The position numbers and the translations under genes are program-made. Below are positions 21,951 through 33,327 of a stretch of DNA of 64,000 nucleotides, one piece after another (the first letter of the stretch is position 1; the number at the start of each line of letters is the position of its first letter). This stretch comes from Jaltomata sinuosa. Taxonomy: Eukaryota; Streptophyta; Magnoliopsida; Solanales; Solanaceae. The notes under the pieces are model-generated. The model had not been told where the DNA came from. It worked only from the letters and a program-made list of their open reading frames with translations, and did no database searches. The DNA is taken from contig QJPP01001556.1 of the NCBI GenBank assembly GCA_003996215.1, forward strand, positions 1-64,000, written 5' to 3'.

Positions 21951-24900
21951 CACGATCCGATTTCTCAAGTCATGATGGCACCTACAACCCCCAGTAGGCG
22001 AACCAATTCCCGTAGCCCAGAACAACTAGTAATGGGCTACTACCTAACTAATACGCTCAACAAGATGAGATAAGCAGAAGAAGAATATAAAGATAAAACA
22101 ATGCGGAAAAAATTTACCCGAATATATACATCATGAAACTACACCAACCCCAAGACTTGGTATCGACAGTACATAAGCTTCTAATAGAATACAAGTGCTA
22201 GAAATAACAAAATGATAAGTACAACTATCTCCAAATATACAAAGAGTAACAGTACAAAATATGAGATGTAGACAAGCCCCGACCGTCAGGCGCTCATCCT
22301 AGTCTCAAAGATCCAAAAGCTGCACGAGTCTCCAACGTGATCAACGGCGAAAGCTCAGCTAATATCTGCACCAAAAAGTGCAGAAGTGTAGTATGAGCAC
22401 CAAAACAACGGGTACTCAGTAGGTATCATCAGCCGACTGAGCGCATATAAGATATAAAAGCAAAAAGTAACAGATAGCAAGAAAGCAGTCACTGAAGCAA
22501 TAAGCAAGGCACAAGGAGCTAGCACAGATCATCCATAACCAAGAGCTTCAAGTAACACATGCTAGCACAAAGATACAATTACATAGAATCACAGGTGAAG
22601 GAAAGGAGAACACACATGGAGTCCTTGCATAATAATATAAGTAAGTAGAGAGAGAGTTGAGAAAATGTCGGTATACCGGTAACCTCAAGTAAAAGGAAAA
22701 GGCAAAGAGCAGTCTAACATACTCAAAATGGAATAACAAGTATAAGGAAATCATAACACCGATCCAATCACATGATAGTATAACCAGGGAATCACCTCAC
22801 AAGTACCACCCTAGGATGAAATAACTAAACCACAATAACCGAGAGATACCACTCAGCTTCTCACAAGAATAAAACCAGAGTCTCACACTCTGCTCAGAAG
22901 GCCACACAAAAGTGCCTCAATAAGATAGGACTCCAAAGCCCTCTCAATAATCAAAAATCCCACAACCAAAGCCTCAACAGGCTAGCCATCACTACTCTTT
23001 CAAGAACTGGGTGCCAAGATAAGCTCTAAGTAAAAACAGGAGTAAATATAGTCTACCTACAGTCCCAACGGCCGCCCATACAATCGAGGAACACAATCAA
23101 GTGAAAGCAAACCCTTCGTCATCCCATACTACCAGAGCGTACACTGAACACACAGCAAACGAGGGTGGAATCCAATGCATGATATGATATGATATGAAAT
23201 AGAACCTCTGTATGTACCTCCTCTGGTGCCAATTGGGCCCAGCAGGCAGGTTCCATGAAAGGACTCAGCCCGTATACCTCTACTCCACTGTATACCCTTC
23301 CCTCCAGCGCACGCAGCCCGAAGCCCCAGGCCCGGAGCGGCAAGGTCCATGGAGGTCCCCGACCCCATACTAAAATTTAGTATCAAGACATGTCATCCGG
23401 AAGCAAGTTCAGGATCAAGATAGAGACCCAGTCTCAAGTATGCATGCCCAGACCCTGTCCAGGACTAAAGTAGTAGAAAACGCCTCAAAAACCCCTCCAA
23501 GGGTGCCCGGGCGTAACCGGGTCTAAAACTGTAGTAAATCAAGTCTAGTGCTCTACCCTGCAGAGACTAGTATCAGTAATAAAATCAAGTCAGGTGCTCT
23601 GCCCCGCAGAGACTAGTATCAGTAATAAAATCAAGTCTGGTGCTTTTCCCCACAGAGACTAGTACCAGTAATAAAATCAGTGCGAAAACATTCAAAAATC
23701 CCTTTTTTTATCATCAACAGTACCAAAAAAGGTCCCTCAGGGCCATGCAGATTTAGGAAAACTGTCAGTAGTGGCTCGCAGCCAATACTGTAGTAAAACA
23801 TGCAGGGCAAAACCTTTTTCATGGATGATATGCTCGCACACAAATATCAAAGTAGCCCAACGGCTCACAACAACTCCTATCAGCCCTGCACAGGCTCAAC
23901 AGCTACTCAACAGACATAACCAGCCTAAAAGGATAATCTCTATGTCTGAGACTCACAAACATTTCCAATAACTCACTATCTATGTTCCTGAGTCAACACA
24001 AGGCCGCACAGAACCACAAGGGTAATGTACAAAACTATGCGAATACTACAAATAACGCATGAAATAACGGATGAAAGGCGGACAAAGTCTGGGGTACCAA
24101 CCTATAACAACCCATCCAAGGATGCTAATTAATGTAGTTATAGCCTATATACGCAGAGTCTGGATAGGGGAAAACCATAACCTACCTGTCATCCGATGAC
24201 TAGCTGCGGGAACGGCATCGTCCAGACTCGAACTGCTCCGGGAAGCTCCAAATCACAAAAGAATACTTTTAACTGAAGCTCCAAAGGCGTTTTTATGAAG
24301 CCTGACCAACCAAGGTAATGGAACAATTGCTAGAATCGACAAGGCTGCAAGAACGATCCGTAGCCAATTGATAAGGTGTTAATGTCACACACGTGACCAG
24401 CCAACTCCAAAGCATAAAATGAGGCCAGTAACAATAATAAATGGTAGCTAAATCGAACAATAATATGCAACCCACATCTCAAAGGAGCGACGAGCTCCCG
24501 AGGCACTATTTAAAGGCGTACTTCACGTTGTCCAATCCAATCACTATCGTATGCGATCCCAAAAGAATCGCACAATTTTCCAATCCCTCCAGAACCTTAC
24601 CACAACTAGAACACCACAACAATAACCAAACATAACAAGATAAAGGGACTGTCCAAAGCCACAAATCCAAAATATCACTTCGTGGCTCAGAAATCCATAA
24701 AATAATACTAGAACATATAATAACGAAGGAGGGTCGTAGGGGTGAGATTTCCTTGACAAAAATATTCAATATCCCAAGATTAACTACCTGCCTCCTTGCA
24801 GGAACAACAAACAGATCCAAAATCAACAAGAAACTACTACAAGATATCGGCAACAACAACTTTTCATAACTAGAAGCTTAAAATCTTGATCCAACAAATA

Positions 24901-25862
24901 GATAAGTGTACGGGATCCATACCTCACCAAAATAACTCCATAGCTACTGCCAAATACTCAAAAAACACCTGCTAGCTCGCTGCATCAACACCCACGAAGA
25001 TACGCCATGAAATCGATGGGACAAACTACACCAAAATGACGAGCTCGCGACGTAGAGCAACTTCCGTTAAACTTCCGAATTGAAAGGATCAAATTCCATG
25101 GAATATTTAGGGACTTTGCCTCTGATTTTCAGTGCATTTTAGGTGAAAATAATGTGTTAAAACGAAGGGGAAACCAGCTTTTGTAAGCTGAACCAACTTA
25201 GGATGTGGGCCCCACCTTGACGTGTCTGCTTGTGCAGTCTTACGAAAATGTGAATATCTCTCTATTCTGAAGTCGTATGGATGAACGGTTTAGTGCGTTG
25301 GAAACTAGACTCGTAGACCTTCAATTTGATATATTGGGTCCCCACTAACTCTTTATATATATGGAGAAACACCCCAATACATTTAACCCAAATTTGAAGA
25401 GAATTCCTTAAAGGAATTTACAATAACTTTTTCCGACTTTTGTTTCGCAACTTGCTTGACTTCAAAACTTATCATACGACCATTTTGCAATCATAATACC
25501 TCATAACACATCCTTCTTAGTGTAGTATATACTATTAATCTTACCTCAAAAGTACGGGTTAATTTAAACCTTCCAAATGAGCGAGGTGTTACACGAGGTA
25601 TTTCTTTAACTCGAACTTGTGTAAGGGATTCCTTTGACCTAGAACCTTGGTTCAATTCTTTGGTATTACCAAGAATGTTGACGGAAGTCAACGATTTCCA
25701 AAGTTGAAGCTCTAAAATGAGGAACGGCCATTAAGACCAAAGAAATGGCCCGGGCACCGAACTACCGGTCCTGACAAGCCATAAATGACTTGGGCCGCTA
25801 CAAGTAAGCTCTAATGGTAAAAGAAAGGCGAAGACGTGTAAATGACCGGAAGGATCATTACA
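21948..25862 (-). repeat. Element G, 3' LTR (left copy)
   Basis: The plus strand starts TGACACGATCC (the other copy has TGTCACGACCC) and ends GGATCATTACA. It is 3915 bp, against 3962 in the right copy. Most of the difference is one 46-bp repeat unit. Open frames such as 23119-23386 and 24506-24859 (-) recur in the right copy and have no recognisable homology. Confidence 0.94.
23536..23681. repeat. 46-bp tandem repeat, three copies, in left G LTR
   Basis: Units begin at 23536, 23582 and 23628 with AAATCAAGTCTGGTGCTCTG and contain CGCAGAGACTAGTATCAGTA. The right LTR carries four copies at 30806-30988. Confidence 0.92.
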
Positions 25863-28445
25863 TCATCCACTACTAAAAAGACTTTCATCCCCGAAAGTCA
25901 GGAAGGAAAAAAAAACAAAGATTTAAGAATAGCGGATACAACTCCCACACTACTCTCTCGGACAACCCGGGTAGCCTCCACGACCGGGCAACACCCAATA
26001 GAACAGAAACAAGCCTTAATTTCTTACTAGACAAGCTAGATTTTAACCTCCAAAGATCTACCAACCCAAACTGAACCTCGAGAATCTTAACCGAAAAGCA
26101 CCTATACAACACTGAAACCAGAGCACCAAGGCTATCAACACACAGAACTCGAATCCTCAAAACCATACCAAGTGAATCCCTTAGCACCATAAACTGAAAG
26201 TTGCACAAAAGTCGAACACCTAAACCACCCTCGAAACATCAACTGACACACCGGAGATCCATAGTTCCTACTTATACTTTACCATGAACGAAGTCACCCA
26301 TTTTATTCAAACTCACTTCAAGCCAAGATATAGGCTACTAGCCTTAGCCATCCAAGATAACAACCCGTAGCATATCATTGAAAACGAAACTTACATGCCC
26401 TGACTAACCATCAACCAACGAACGAACACTTTTGCTAATATCAAACTTGCTAACTGAACCGTGCCAGGTCTGAATCAACTGAAAGTGAATGAACCAGGGC
26501 AACCTGCCCAAAAGACCCAAACCAAAACCACGATCCTGCAAGAAGTGTGGTAAGCCTACCACGAAGTCTGTAACCATGAGCCAAGCTCCCAACTCTAGAA
26601 AACACTACTGCTACTCCGAACACTCGAACACCATTTGAATGTGAAATTGCCTTATGAATATCGCCTCAGGAAGAAGTCCACCATGCTACGAATATCAAGT
26701 CCAAACACCTCGAAGGCAAAGAAAAAAGGTGCCTGGGGTTCAAAGTTACCATCTAGCCATAGAAATTTTTGCATATACTTTCAATTCATTCCTTTGGCTC
26801 GAATCAACCGCTCTACTGGTTCTGCAAACAACCAACCACTTCGAAGCATATATCATAACGAACTTCTCGTCCATACTGGACGAGTCTAACCAACACTAGA
26901 AGCCCACAGAAACAACTACTCTGGAGGAATCAATTAAACAAGCTTTCAAATCCTGGGCAAACGAATGGCTATTACCAGTCTCTACGTATCATCAGAGCTC
27001 AAAATAGCCTCGCTAGTCTCAACCTGCACAAGCTGACCACATAAAGCATACAACACTACTAAAGCTCAAACTTACGCCGCTGAGTCTGTCCAACCATGGT
27101 AGAAGAACCTCGTACTAACTAGAACACTGCTGAAATCTAGAATATCTCGCCTCTTGCAGAGGTAAGCCAAGGACTAGGTGTCCAAGTCCAATAGCCGCAT
27201 CCACAACTGAAGTAAAGAAGCTAAGTTGCCCGCACCCACTGCCTCCCGGTACTAGGATGCTGCAACCAAATAGAAACTGCCACAAACCATCCGATATAAC
27301 CTGCCAAGTTATGATTCTGAACACCGACTTTCAAATCTGCCAACCAAATCCTTGGTCGAACCTGTATGCTGCCAATGAACCCTTAAGAACCCAAGACAAC
27401 TAGGCCTGAATATGCAAGTTGCCAACACCGCAACTGCTACTGAAACAAAAACCAATCGATGGAAAACCCACGGCAATGTGTAGACGGATGTATCGAATCA
27501 CCAACACACAATCCCAAAGCAAACCTTCATCGCCACCTCTGGCAACTACGAGGACACATAAACACAAACAAAGAGTCATCTCCCTTCTTTTTCAACTAAA
27601 CAAAAATCCTTCCTTAGCACATATTAAACCTTACAAATCCTTTCTCGAATAAGAACTTGAAGCCATTACCTTACTACTCATAACTACACGTCAAATTCAA
27701 TAAGGCAGGAGAAGAATGGACCGGATGCCCAACTCACCCAAAATGCTTACAAATACAACCTAGCCACGAGGTTACGATCAACACTTAGTCGGAAGTGCTT
27801 AAAGTCAAGACCCAATCACGGTGCCAACATCCAGAGCTCATCGAAAGAACTACGATCAACATTCGTTCCAACTGGAGCTAGGGATACAACAAAACACCCA
27901 ACGGACCAGGAAGTGGAGGAGACTATGGGAACAATCCACATACCTGCCAACCTCCTAAATTAATGAACAAAGAGGGTCGACTCTAGACACTCGGGAGACC
28001 AAAGCAATCTATGCACATTAGCATAACCAATATCTCCCAACTGAGGCAAAATCTCAACTCCGGCCTAACTACTGGTAATACACCGAACCATCACACGGAT
28101 CTCTAGCCATGCTAGATAACGGCCTAGGCAACAACTATCTAGGACCGCTCAATAAGGGTAACTCAACCACAAGTCCAAAATCACAATGAAACATGGATAA
28201 CCCAAGTAGAAACAGACTAACAAGAACTACCCATGAGCTACAACTCCGGGAAAACACCTCTTAAGGCTAACTTATCCCCATCCACTACTAAAGAATAAAC
28301 TACCAATAAAACAACATCTCAATACTACAATTCGGGTAGCCAAACAACTTAAACAAGTAGCAGGTAGGCATATAAGCAATTACACAACATAAGGGATAGA
28401 GTCGTAACATGAGCGGGACTAACATAAGTCAAAGGTAGCAAAAAC
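25863..28445 (-). pseudogene. Element G internal region: decayed pol
   Basis: About 2.6 kb has no long open frame. Beside the left LTR, the minus strand reads a GGGGATGAAAG motif (near 25886-25896), like the pre-LTR motif of other Ty3 elements. An integrase fragment is readable at 26592-26404. Other stretches are consistent with pol in position, but I could not assign them confidently. Confidence 0.6.
26404..26592 (-). pseudogene. Element G integrase core fragment
   Basis: On the minus strand it begins VTDFVVGLPHFLQ, matching the MDFVVGLP start of the Ty3 integrase core seen in B and D. The next residues (LGRLPWFIHFQ) look like the IVDRLTKSAHF block after a frame slip. It is too broken to be active. 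Confidence 0.6.
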
Positions 28446-29009
28446 CTAACCTGGAGCAATAATATCAGGAACATCTACCTCTAGCCCACCAAGAGGAGTA
28501 TCAAGCTGATGGGATATAACTCTGGACTGAGTAGTTGAAATTAAAGGCCCAACCGGCCCTCGCCGGGGATAAGACCTATAAAGGTGACTAATCTCTCCAC
28601 AATGATAACAACCAGGCTGTCCGGGATACACAATCATGGGGTAATTCCTAGCAAAGTGCCCATGCTCACCACACCAAAAATAGCCTATACCAGATGAAGT
28701 CTGATGGGAAAATCTCACCTCGTACTCCAATACCGACAGACAACCCTGCTGAAAAACTGGAAGCTCAACCCTAACTGAAACACCACTCGCAGAACCAGGT
28801 ACTGAAACACTCACTGGAGGACTCAAAGTCCTAGCCACGGTGTCCTGAAGCGCTTAGGTCACTATAAATCTAATCGGAGGTTGGGCTGACCCCACACCCC
28901 CTATCTAGTGCAGTAAACCCTCACTCTGGAGTCCTGGCACTGATGGAAGCGTTGAAGAAACAGGCATAGAAGCCTCGGCACCAACCGCTATCGCACTCGT
29001 ATGAGGCAT
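28446..29009 (-). pseudogene. Element G gag remnant with two zinc knuckles and no gag core
   Basis: The start Met (MPHTSAIAVGAE) is at 29009; an in-frame stop follows at 28905-28907. The second part (28838-28446, 130 residues) has a Pro/Ser/Val-rich lead, then YFWCGEHGHFARNY and CYHCGEISHLYRSY. Both are CCHC-type knuckles in which some cysteines have become Tyr. The usual core of about 120 residues before the knuckles is missing, so a deletion in gag is inferred. The frame ends soon after the second knuckle. Confidence 0.7.
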
Positions 29010-29200
29010 CTCAGAATGAATGAACTACCAAAGTTTAGAAGTCAAAAGAGCCAGGAACACACAATGAGGAGCCAAGAAGATGAAACTTTTCCTAACAATA
29101 CCCTGTAGCCTCCCGCAGATAGGATACGGACATCATCGTACCGATCCGCGAGACTTTATCTAGACACTTGCTTCTGTACCATGACACCGGTGAACCTAGA

Positions 29201-29212
29201 GCTCTGATACCA
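29201..29212 (-). other. Element G primer-binding site (initiator Met-tRNA)
   Basis: The plus strand reads GCTCTGATACCA, the reverse complement of TGGTATCAGAGC. It lies 3 bases from the right LTR and fixes the element's orientation as minus. Confidence 0.93.
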
Positions 29213-29215
29213 AGT

Positions 29216-32200
29216 TGTCACGACCCGATTTCTCAGGTCATGATGACACCTACAACCTCCCAGTAGGCGAACCAATTCCCGTAGCCCAGAAGAACTAGTA
29301 ATGGGCTACTACCTAACTAATACGCTCAACAAGATGAGATAAGCAGAAGAAGAACATAAAGATAAGACAACGCGGAAGCAGTTTACCTGAATATATACAT
29401 CATGAAACTACACCAACCCCAAGACTTGGTATCGATAGTACAGAAGCTTCTAATAGAATACAAGTGCTAGAAATAACAAAATGATAAGTACAACTGTCTT
29501 CGAATATACAAAGAGTAACAGTACAAAATATGAGATGTAGACAAGCCCCGACCGTCAGGCGCTCACCCTAGTCTTAAAGATCCAAAAGCTGCACGAGTCT
29601 CCAACGTGATCAACGGCGAAAGCTCAGCTAATATCTGTACCAAAAAGTGCATAAGTGTAGTATGAGCACCAAAACAACGGGTACTCAGTAGGTATCATCG
29701 GCCGACTGAGCGCATATAAGATATAAAAGCAGTAAGTAACAGATAGCAAGAAAGCAGTCACTGAAGCAATAAGCAAGGCACAAGGAGCTAGCACAGATCA
29801 TCCATAACCAAAAGCTTCAAGTAACACATGCTAGCACAAAGATACAATTACATAGAATCACAGGTAAAGGAAAGGAGAACACACCTGGAGTCCTTGCATA
29901 ATAATATAAGTAAGTAGAGAGAGAGTTGAGAAAATGTCGCTATACCGGTAACCTCAAGTAAAAGGAAAAGGCGAAGAGCAGTCTAACATACTCAAAATGG
30001 AATCAACAAGTATAAGTAAATCATAACACCGATCCAATCACATGATAGCATAACCAGGGAATCACCTCACAAGTACCACCCTAGGATGAAATAACTAAAC
30101 CACAATAACCGAGAGATACCACTCAGCTTCCCGCAAGAATAAAACCAGAGTCTCACACTCTGCTCAGAAGGCCACACAAAAGTGCCTCAATAAGATAGGA
30201 CTCCAAAGCCCTCTCAATAATCAAAAATCCCATAACCAAAGCCTCAACAGGCTAGCCATCACTAATCTTTCAAGAACCGGGTGCCAAGACAAGCTCTAAG
30301 TAAAAACAAGAGTAAATATAGTCTACCTACAGTCCCAACGGCCGCCCATACAACCGAGGAACACAATCAACTGAAAGCAAACCCTCCGGCATCCCATACT
30401 ACCGGAGCGTACACTGAACACACAGCAAACAAGGGTGGAATCCAATGCATGATATGATATGATATGAAATAAAACCTCTGTATGTACCTCCGCCAGTGCC
30501 AATCAGGCCCAACAGGCAGGTTCCATGGAAGGACTCAGCCCGTATACCTCTACTCCACTGTATACCCTTCCCTCCGGCGCACGCAGCCCGAAGCCCCAAG
30601 CCCGGAGCGGCAAGGTTCATGGAGGTCCCCGACCCCATACTAAAACTTAGTATCAAGACATGTCATCCGGAAGCAAGTACGGGATCAAGATAGAGACCTA
30701 GTCTCAAGTATGAATGCACAGACCCTGTCCAGAACTAAAGTAGTAGAAAATGCCTCAAAAACCCCTCCAAGGGTGCCCGGGCGCAACCGCGTCTAAAACT
30801 GTAGTAAATCAAGTCTAGTCCTCCGCCCTGCAGAGACAAGTATCAGTAATAAAATCAAGTCTGGTGCTCTGCCACGCAGAGACTAGTATCAGTAATAAAA
30901 TCAAGTCTGGTGATCTGCCCCGCAGAGACTAGTATCAGTAATAAAATCAAGTCTGATGCTCTGCCCCGCAGAGACTAGTATCAGTAATAAAATCAGTGCG
31001 AAAACATTCAAAAATCCCCTTTTCTATCATCAAAAGTACCATAAATGGCCCCCAGGGCCATGCAGATTTAGGAAAACTGTCAGTAGTGGCTCGCAGCCAA
31101 AACTGTAGTAAAACATGCAGGGGAAAACTTTTTTCATGGATGATATGCTCGCACACAAATATCAAAGTAGCCCAACGGCTTACAACAACTCTTATCAGCC
31201 CTGCACAGGCCCAACAGCTACTCAGTAGACATAACCAGCCTAAAAGGATAATCTCTATGTCCGGGACTCACGGACATTCCCCAATAACCCACCATCTATG
31301 TTCCAGAGTCAACACAAGGCCGCACAGGACCACAAGGGTAATGTACAATACTATGTGAATACTACAAACAACGCGTGAAATAACAGACGAAAGGCGGACA
31401 AGGTCTGGGGTACCAACCTATAACAACCCATCCAAGGATGCTAATTAATGCAGTTATAGCCTCTATACGCAGAGTCTAGATAGGGGAAAACCATAACCTA
31501 TCTGTCATCCGATGACTAGCTGCGAGAACGGCGTCGTCCATACTCGAACTGCTCCGGGAAGCTTCAAATCACAAAATAATACTTTTAAATTAATCCCCAA
31601 AGGCATCTCTATGAAGCCTGACCAACCAAGGTAATGGAACAATTGCTAGAATAGACAAGGCTGCAAGAACGAGCCGTAGCCAATTTATAAGGTGTTAATG
31701 TCACACTAGCGACCAGCCAACTCCAAAGCATAAAATGAGGGAAGTAACAATAATAAATGGCAGATAAATCGAACAATAATATGCAACCCACATCTCAAAG
31801 GAGCGACGAGCTCCCGAGGCACTATTTAAAGGCGTACTTCACGTTGTCCAATCCAATCACTATCGTATGCGATCCCAAAAGAATCAAACAATTTTCCAAT
31901 CCCTCCAGCACCTTACCACAACCAAAACACCACAACAATAACCAAACATAACAACATAAAGGGGCTGTCCAAAGCCACAAATCCAAAATACCACTTCGTG
32001 GCTCAGAAATCCATAAAACAATACTAGAACATATAATAACTAAGGGTCGTAGGGGAGAGATTTCCTTGACAAAAATATTCAGTATCCCAAGATTAACAAC
32101 CTGCCTCCTTGCAGGAACAACAAACATATCCAAAATCAACAAGAAACTACTACAAGATATCGGCAACAATAACTTTTCATAACTAGAAGCTTAAAATCTT

Positions 32201-33177
32201 GATCCAACAAATAGATAAGTGTACGGGATCCATACCTCACCAAAATAACTCCATAGCTACTGCCAAATACTCAGAAAACACCTGCTAGCTCGCTGCATCA
32301 ACACCCACGAAGATACGCCATGAAATCGACCGGACAAACTACACCAAAATGACGAGCTCGCGACATAGAGCAACTTTCGTTAAACTTCTGAATTGAAAGG
32401 ATCAAATTCCATGGAATATTTAGGGACTTTCCCTCTGATTTTCAGTGCATTTTGGGTGAAAATAATGAGTTAAAACAAAGGGTAAATCAGCTTTTATAAG
32501 TTGAACCGACTTAGGATGTGGGCCCCACCTTGACATGTCTGCTTGTGCAGTCTTACGAAAATGTGAATATCTCTCTATTCTGAAGTCGTATGGATGAACG
32601 ATTTAGTGCGTTGGAAACTAGAATCGTAGACCTTAGATTTGGTATATTGGGTGCCCACTAACTTTTTATAGATAGGGAGAAACACCCCAAGACATTTAAC
32701 CCAAATTTGAAGAGAATTCCTTAAAGGAATTTACAATAACTTTTTCTGACTTTTGTTTCGCAACTTGCTTGACTTCAAAACTTATCATACGACCATTTTG
32801 CAATCATAATACCTCATAACACATCCTTCTTAGTGTATTAGATACTATTAATCTTACCTCAAAAGTACGGGTTAATTTAAACCTTCCAAATGAGCGAGGT
32901 GTTACAAGAGGTATTTCTTTAACTCAAACTTTTGTGTAAGGGATTCCTTTGACCTAGAACCTTGGTTCAATTCTTTGGTATTACCAAGAATGTTGATGGA
33001 AGTCAATGATTTCCAAAGTTGAAGCTCTAAAATGAGGAACGGCCATAAAGACCAAACAAATGGCCCAGGCACCGAACTACCGGTCCCGACAAGCCATAAA
33101 TGACTAGGGCCGCTACAAGTAAACTCTAATGGTAAAAGAAAGGCGAAGACGTGTAAATGACCAGAAGGGTCATTACA
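29216..33177 (-). repeat. Element G, 5' LTR (right copy)
   Basis: The plus strand starts TGTCACGACCC and ends GGTCATTACA. It is 3962 bp and colinear with the left copy along its whole length. An LTR-end-like string GAGGTGTTACA lies inside at about 32898-32908 (and about 25586-25596 in the left copy). Confidence 0.94.
30806..30988. repeat. 46-bp tandem repeat, four copies, in right G LTR
   Basis: Units begin at 30806, 30852, 30898 and 30944. There is one more unit than in the left LTR. Confidence 0.92.
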
Positions 33178-33182
33178 ATTTT

Positions 33183-33322
33183 ACTCCATTAATTGAGTTA
33201 AAGTGTGAAACCAAAATTGTTAAATTTTTGCGAGCTTAAATTTTTGTCAACTAGTGATGTGAGAACTAATGAGTTTGAAGGACAAAAAAGTGACTCTTGG
33301 GGTATGAATAGTATTGTTGATC
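33183..33322 (+). other. Element E internal segment between G and C
   Basis: About 140 bp of E lie between the right ATTTT duplication of G and the left CTATC duplication of C. It continues the open reading of E's last ORF for a short way and then is non-coding or frame-shifted. Confidence 0.75.
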
Positions 33323-33327
33323 CTATC

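Larger units (their letters stand above)
21948..33177 (-). mobile_element. Element G: Ty3-like element with 3.9-kb LTRs and wrecked internal region
   Basis: Two nearly identical direct LTRs (21948-25862 and 29216-33177) flank only 3.35 kb of internal DNA. The target duplication ATTTT is at 21943-21947 and 33178-33182. The primer-binding site lies next to the right LTR on the minus strand, so the element reads right to left. Gag lacks its core domain and pol is barely readable, so G is presumably non-autonomous. High LTR similarity suggests a fairly recent insertion into E. Confidence 0.93.

Noticed and set aside
23119..23386. Two overlapping minus-strand frames of 74 and 85 residues, repeated at 30399-30656
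   Set aside because: They fall at matching places in the two G LTRs and lack homology; chance open frames.
23536..23681. Regular 46-bp repeats that could suggest a CRISPR-like array
   Set aside because: Units are directly adjacent with no unique spacers and lie inside an LTR of a plant retrotransposon.
24506..24859. 117-residue minus-strand frame with hydrophobic stretches, repeated at 31822-32169
   Set aside because: LTR sequence of G; the composition is a by-product of AT-rich DNA.
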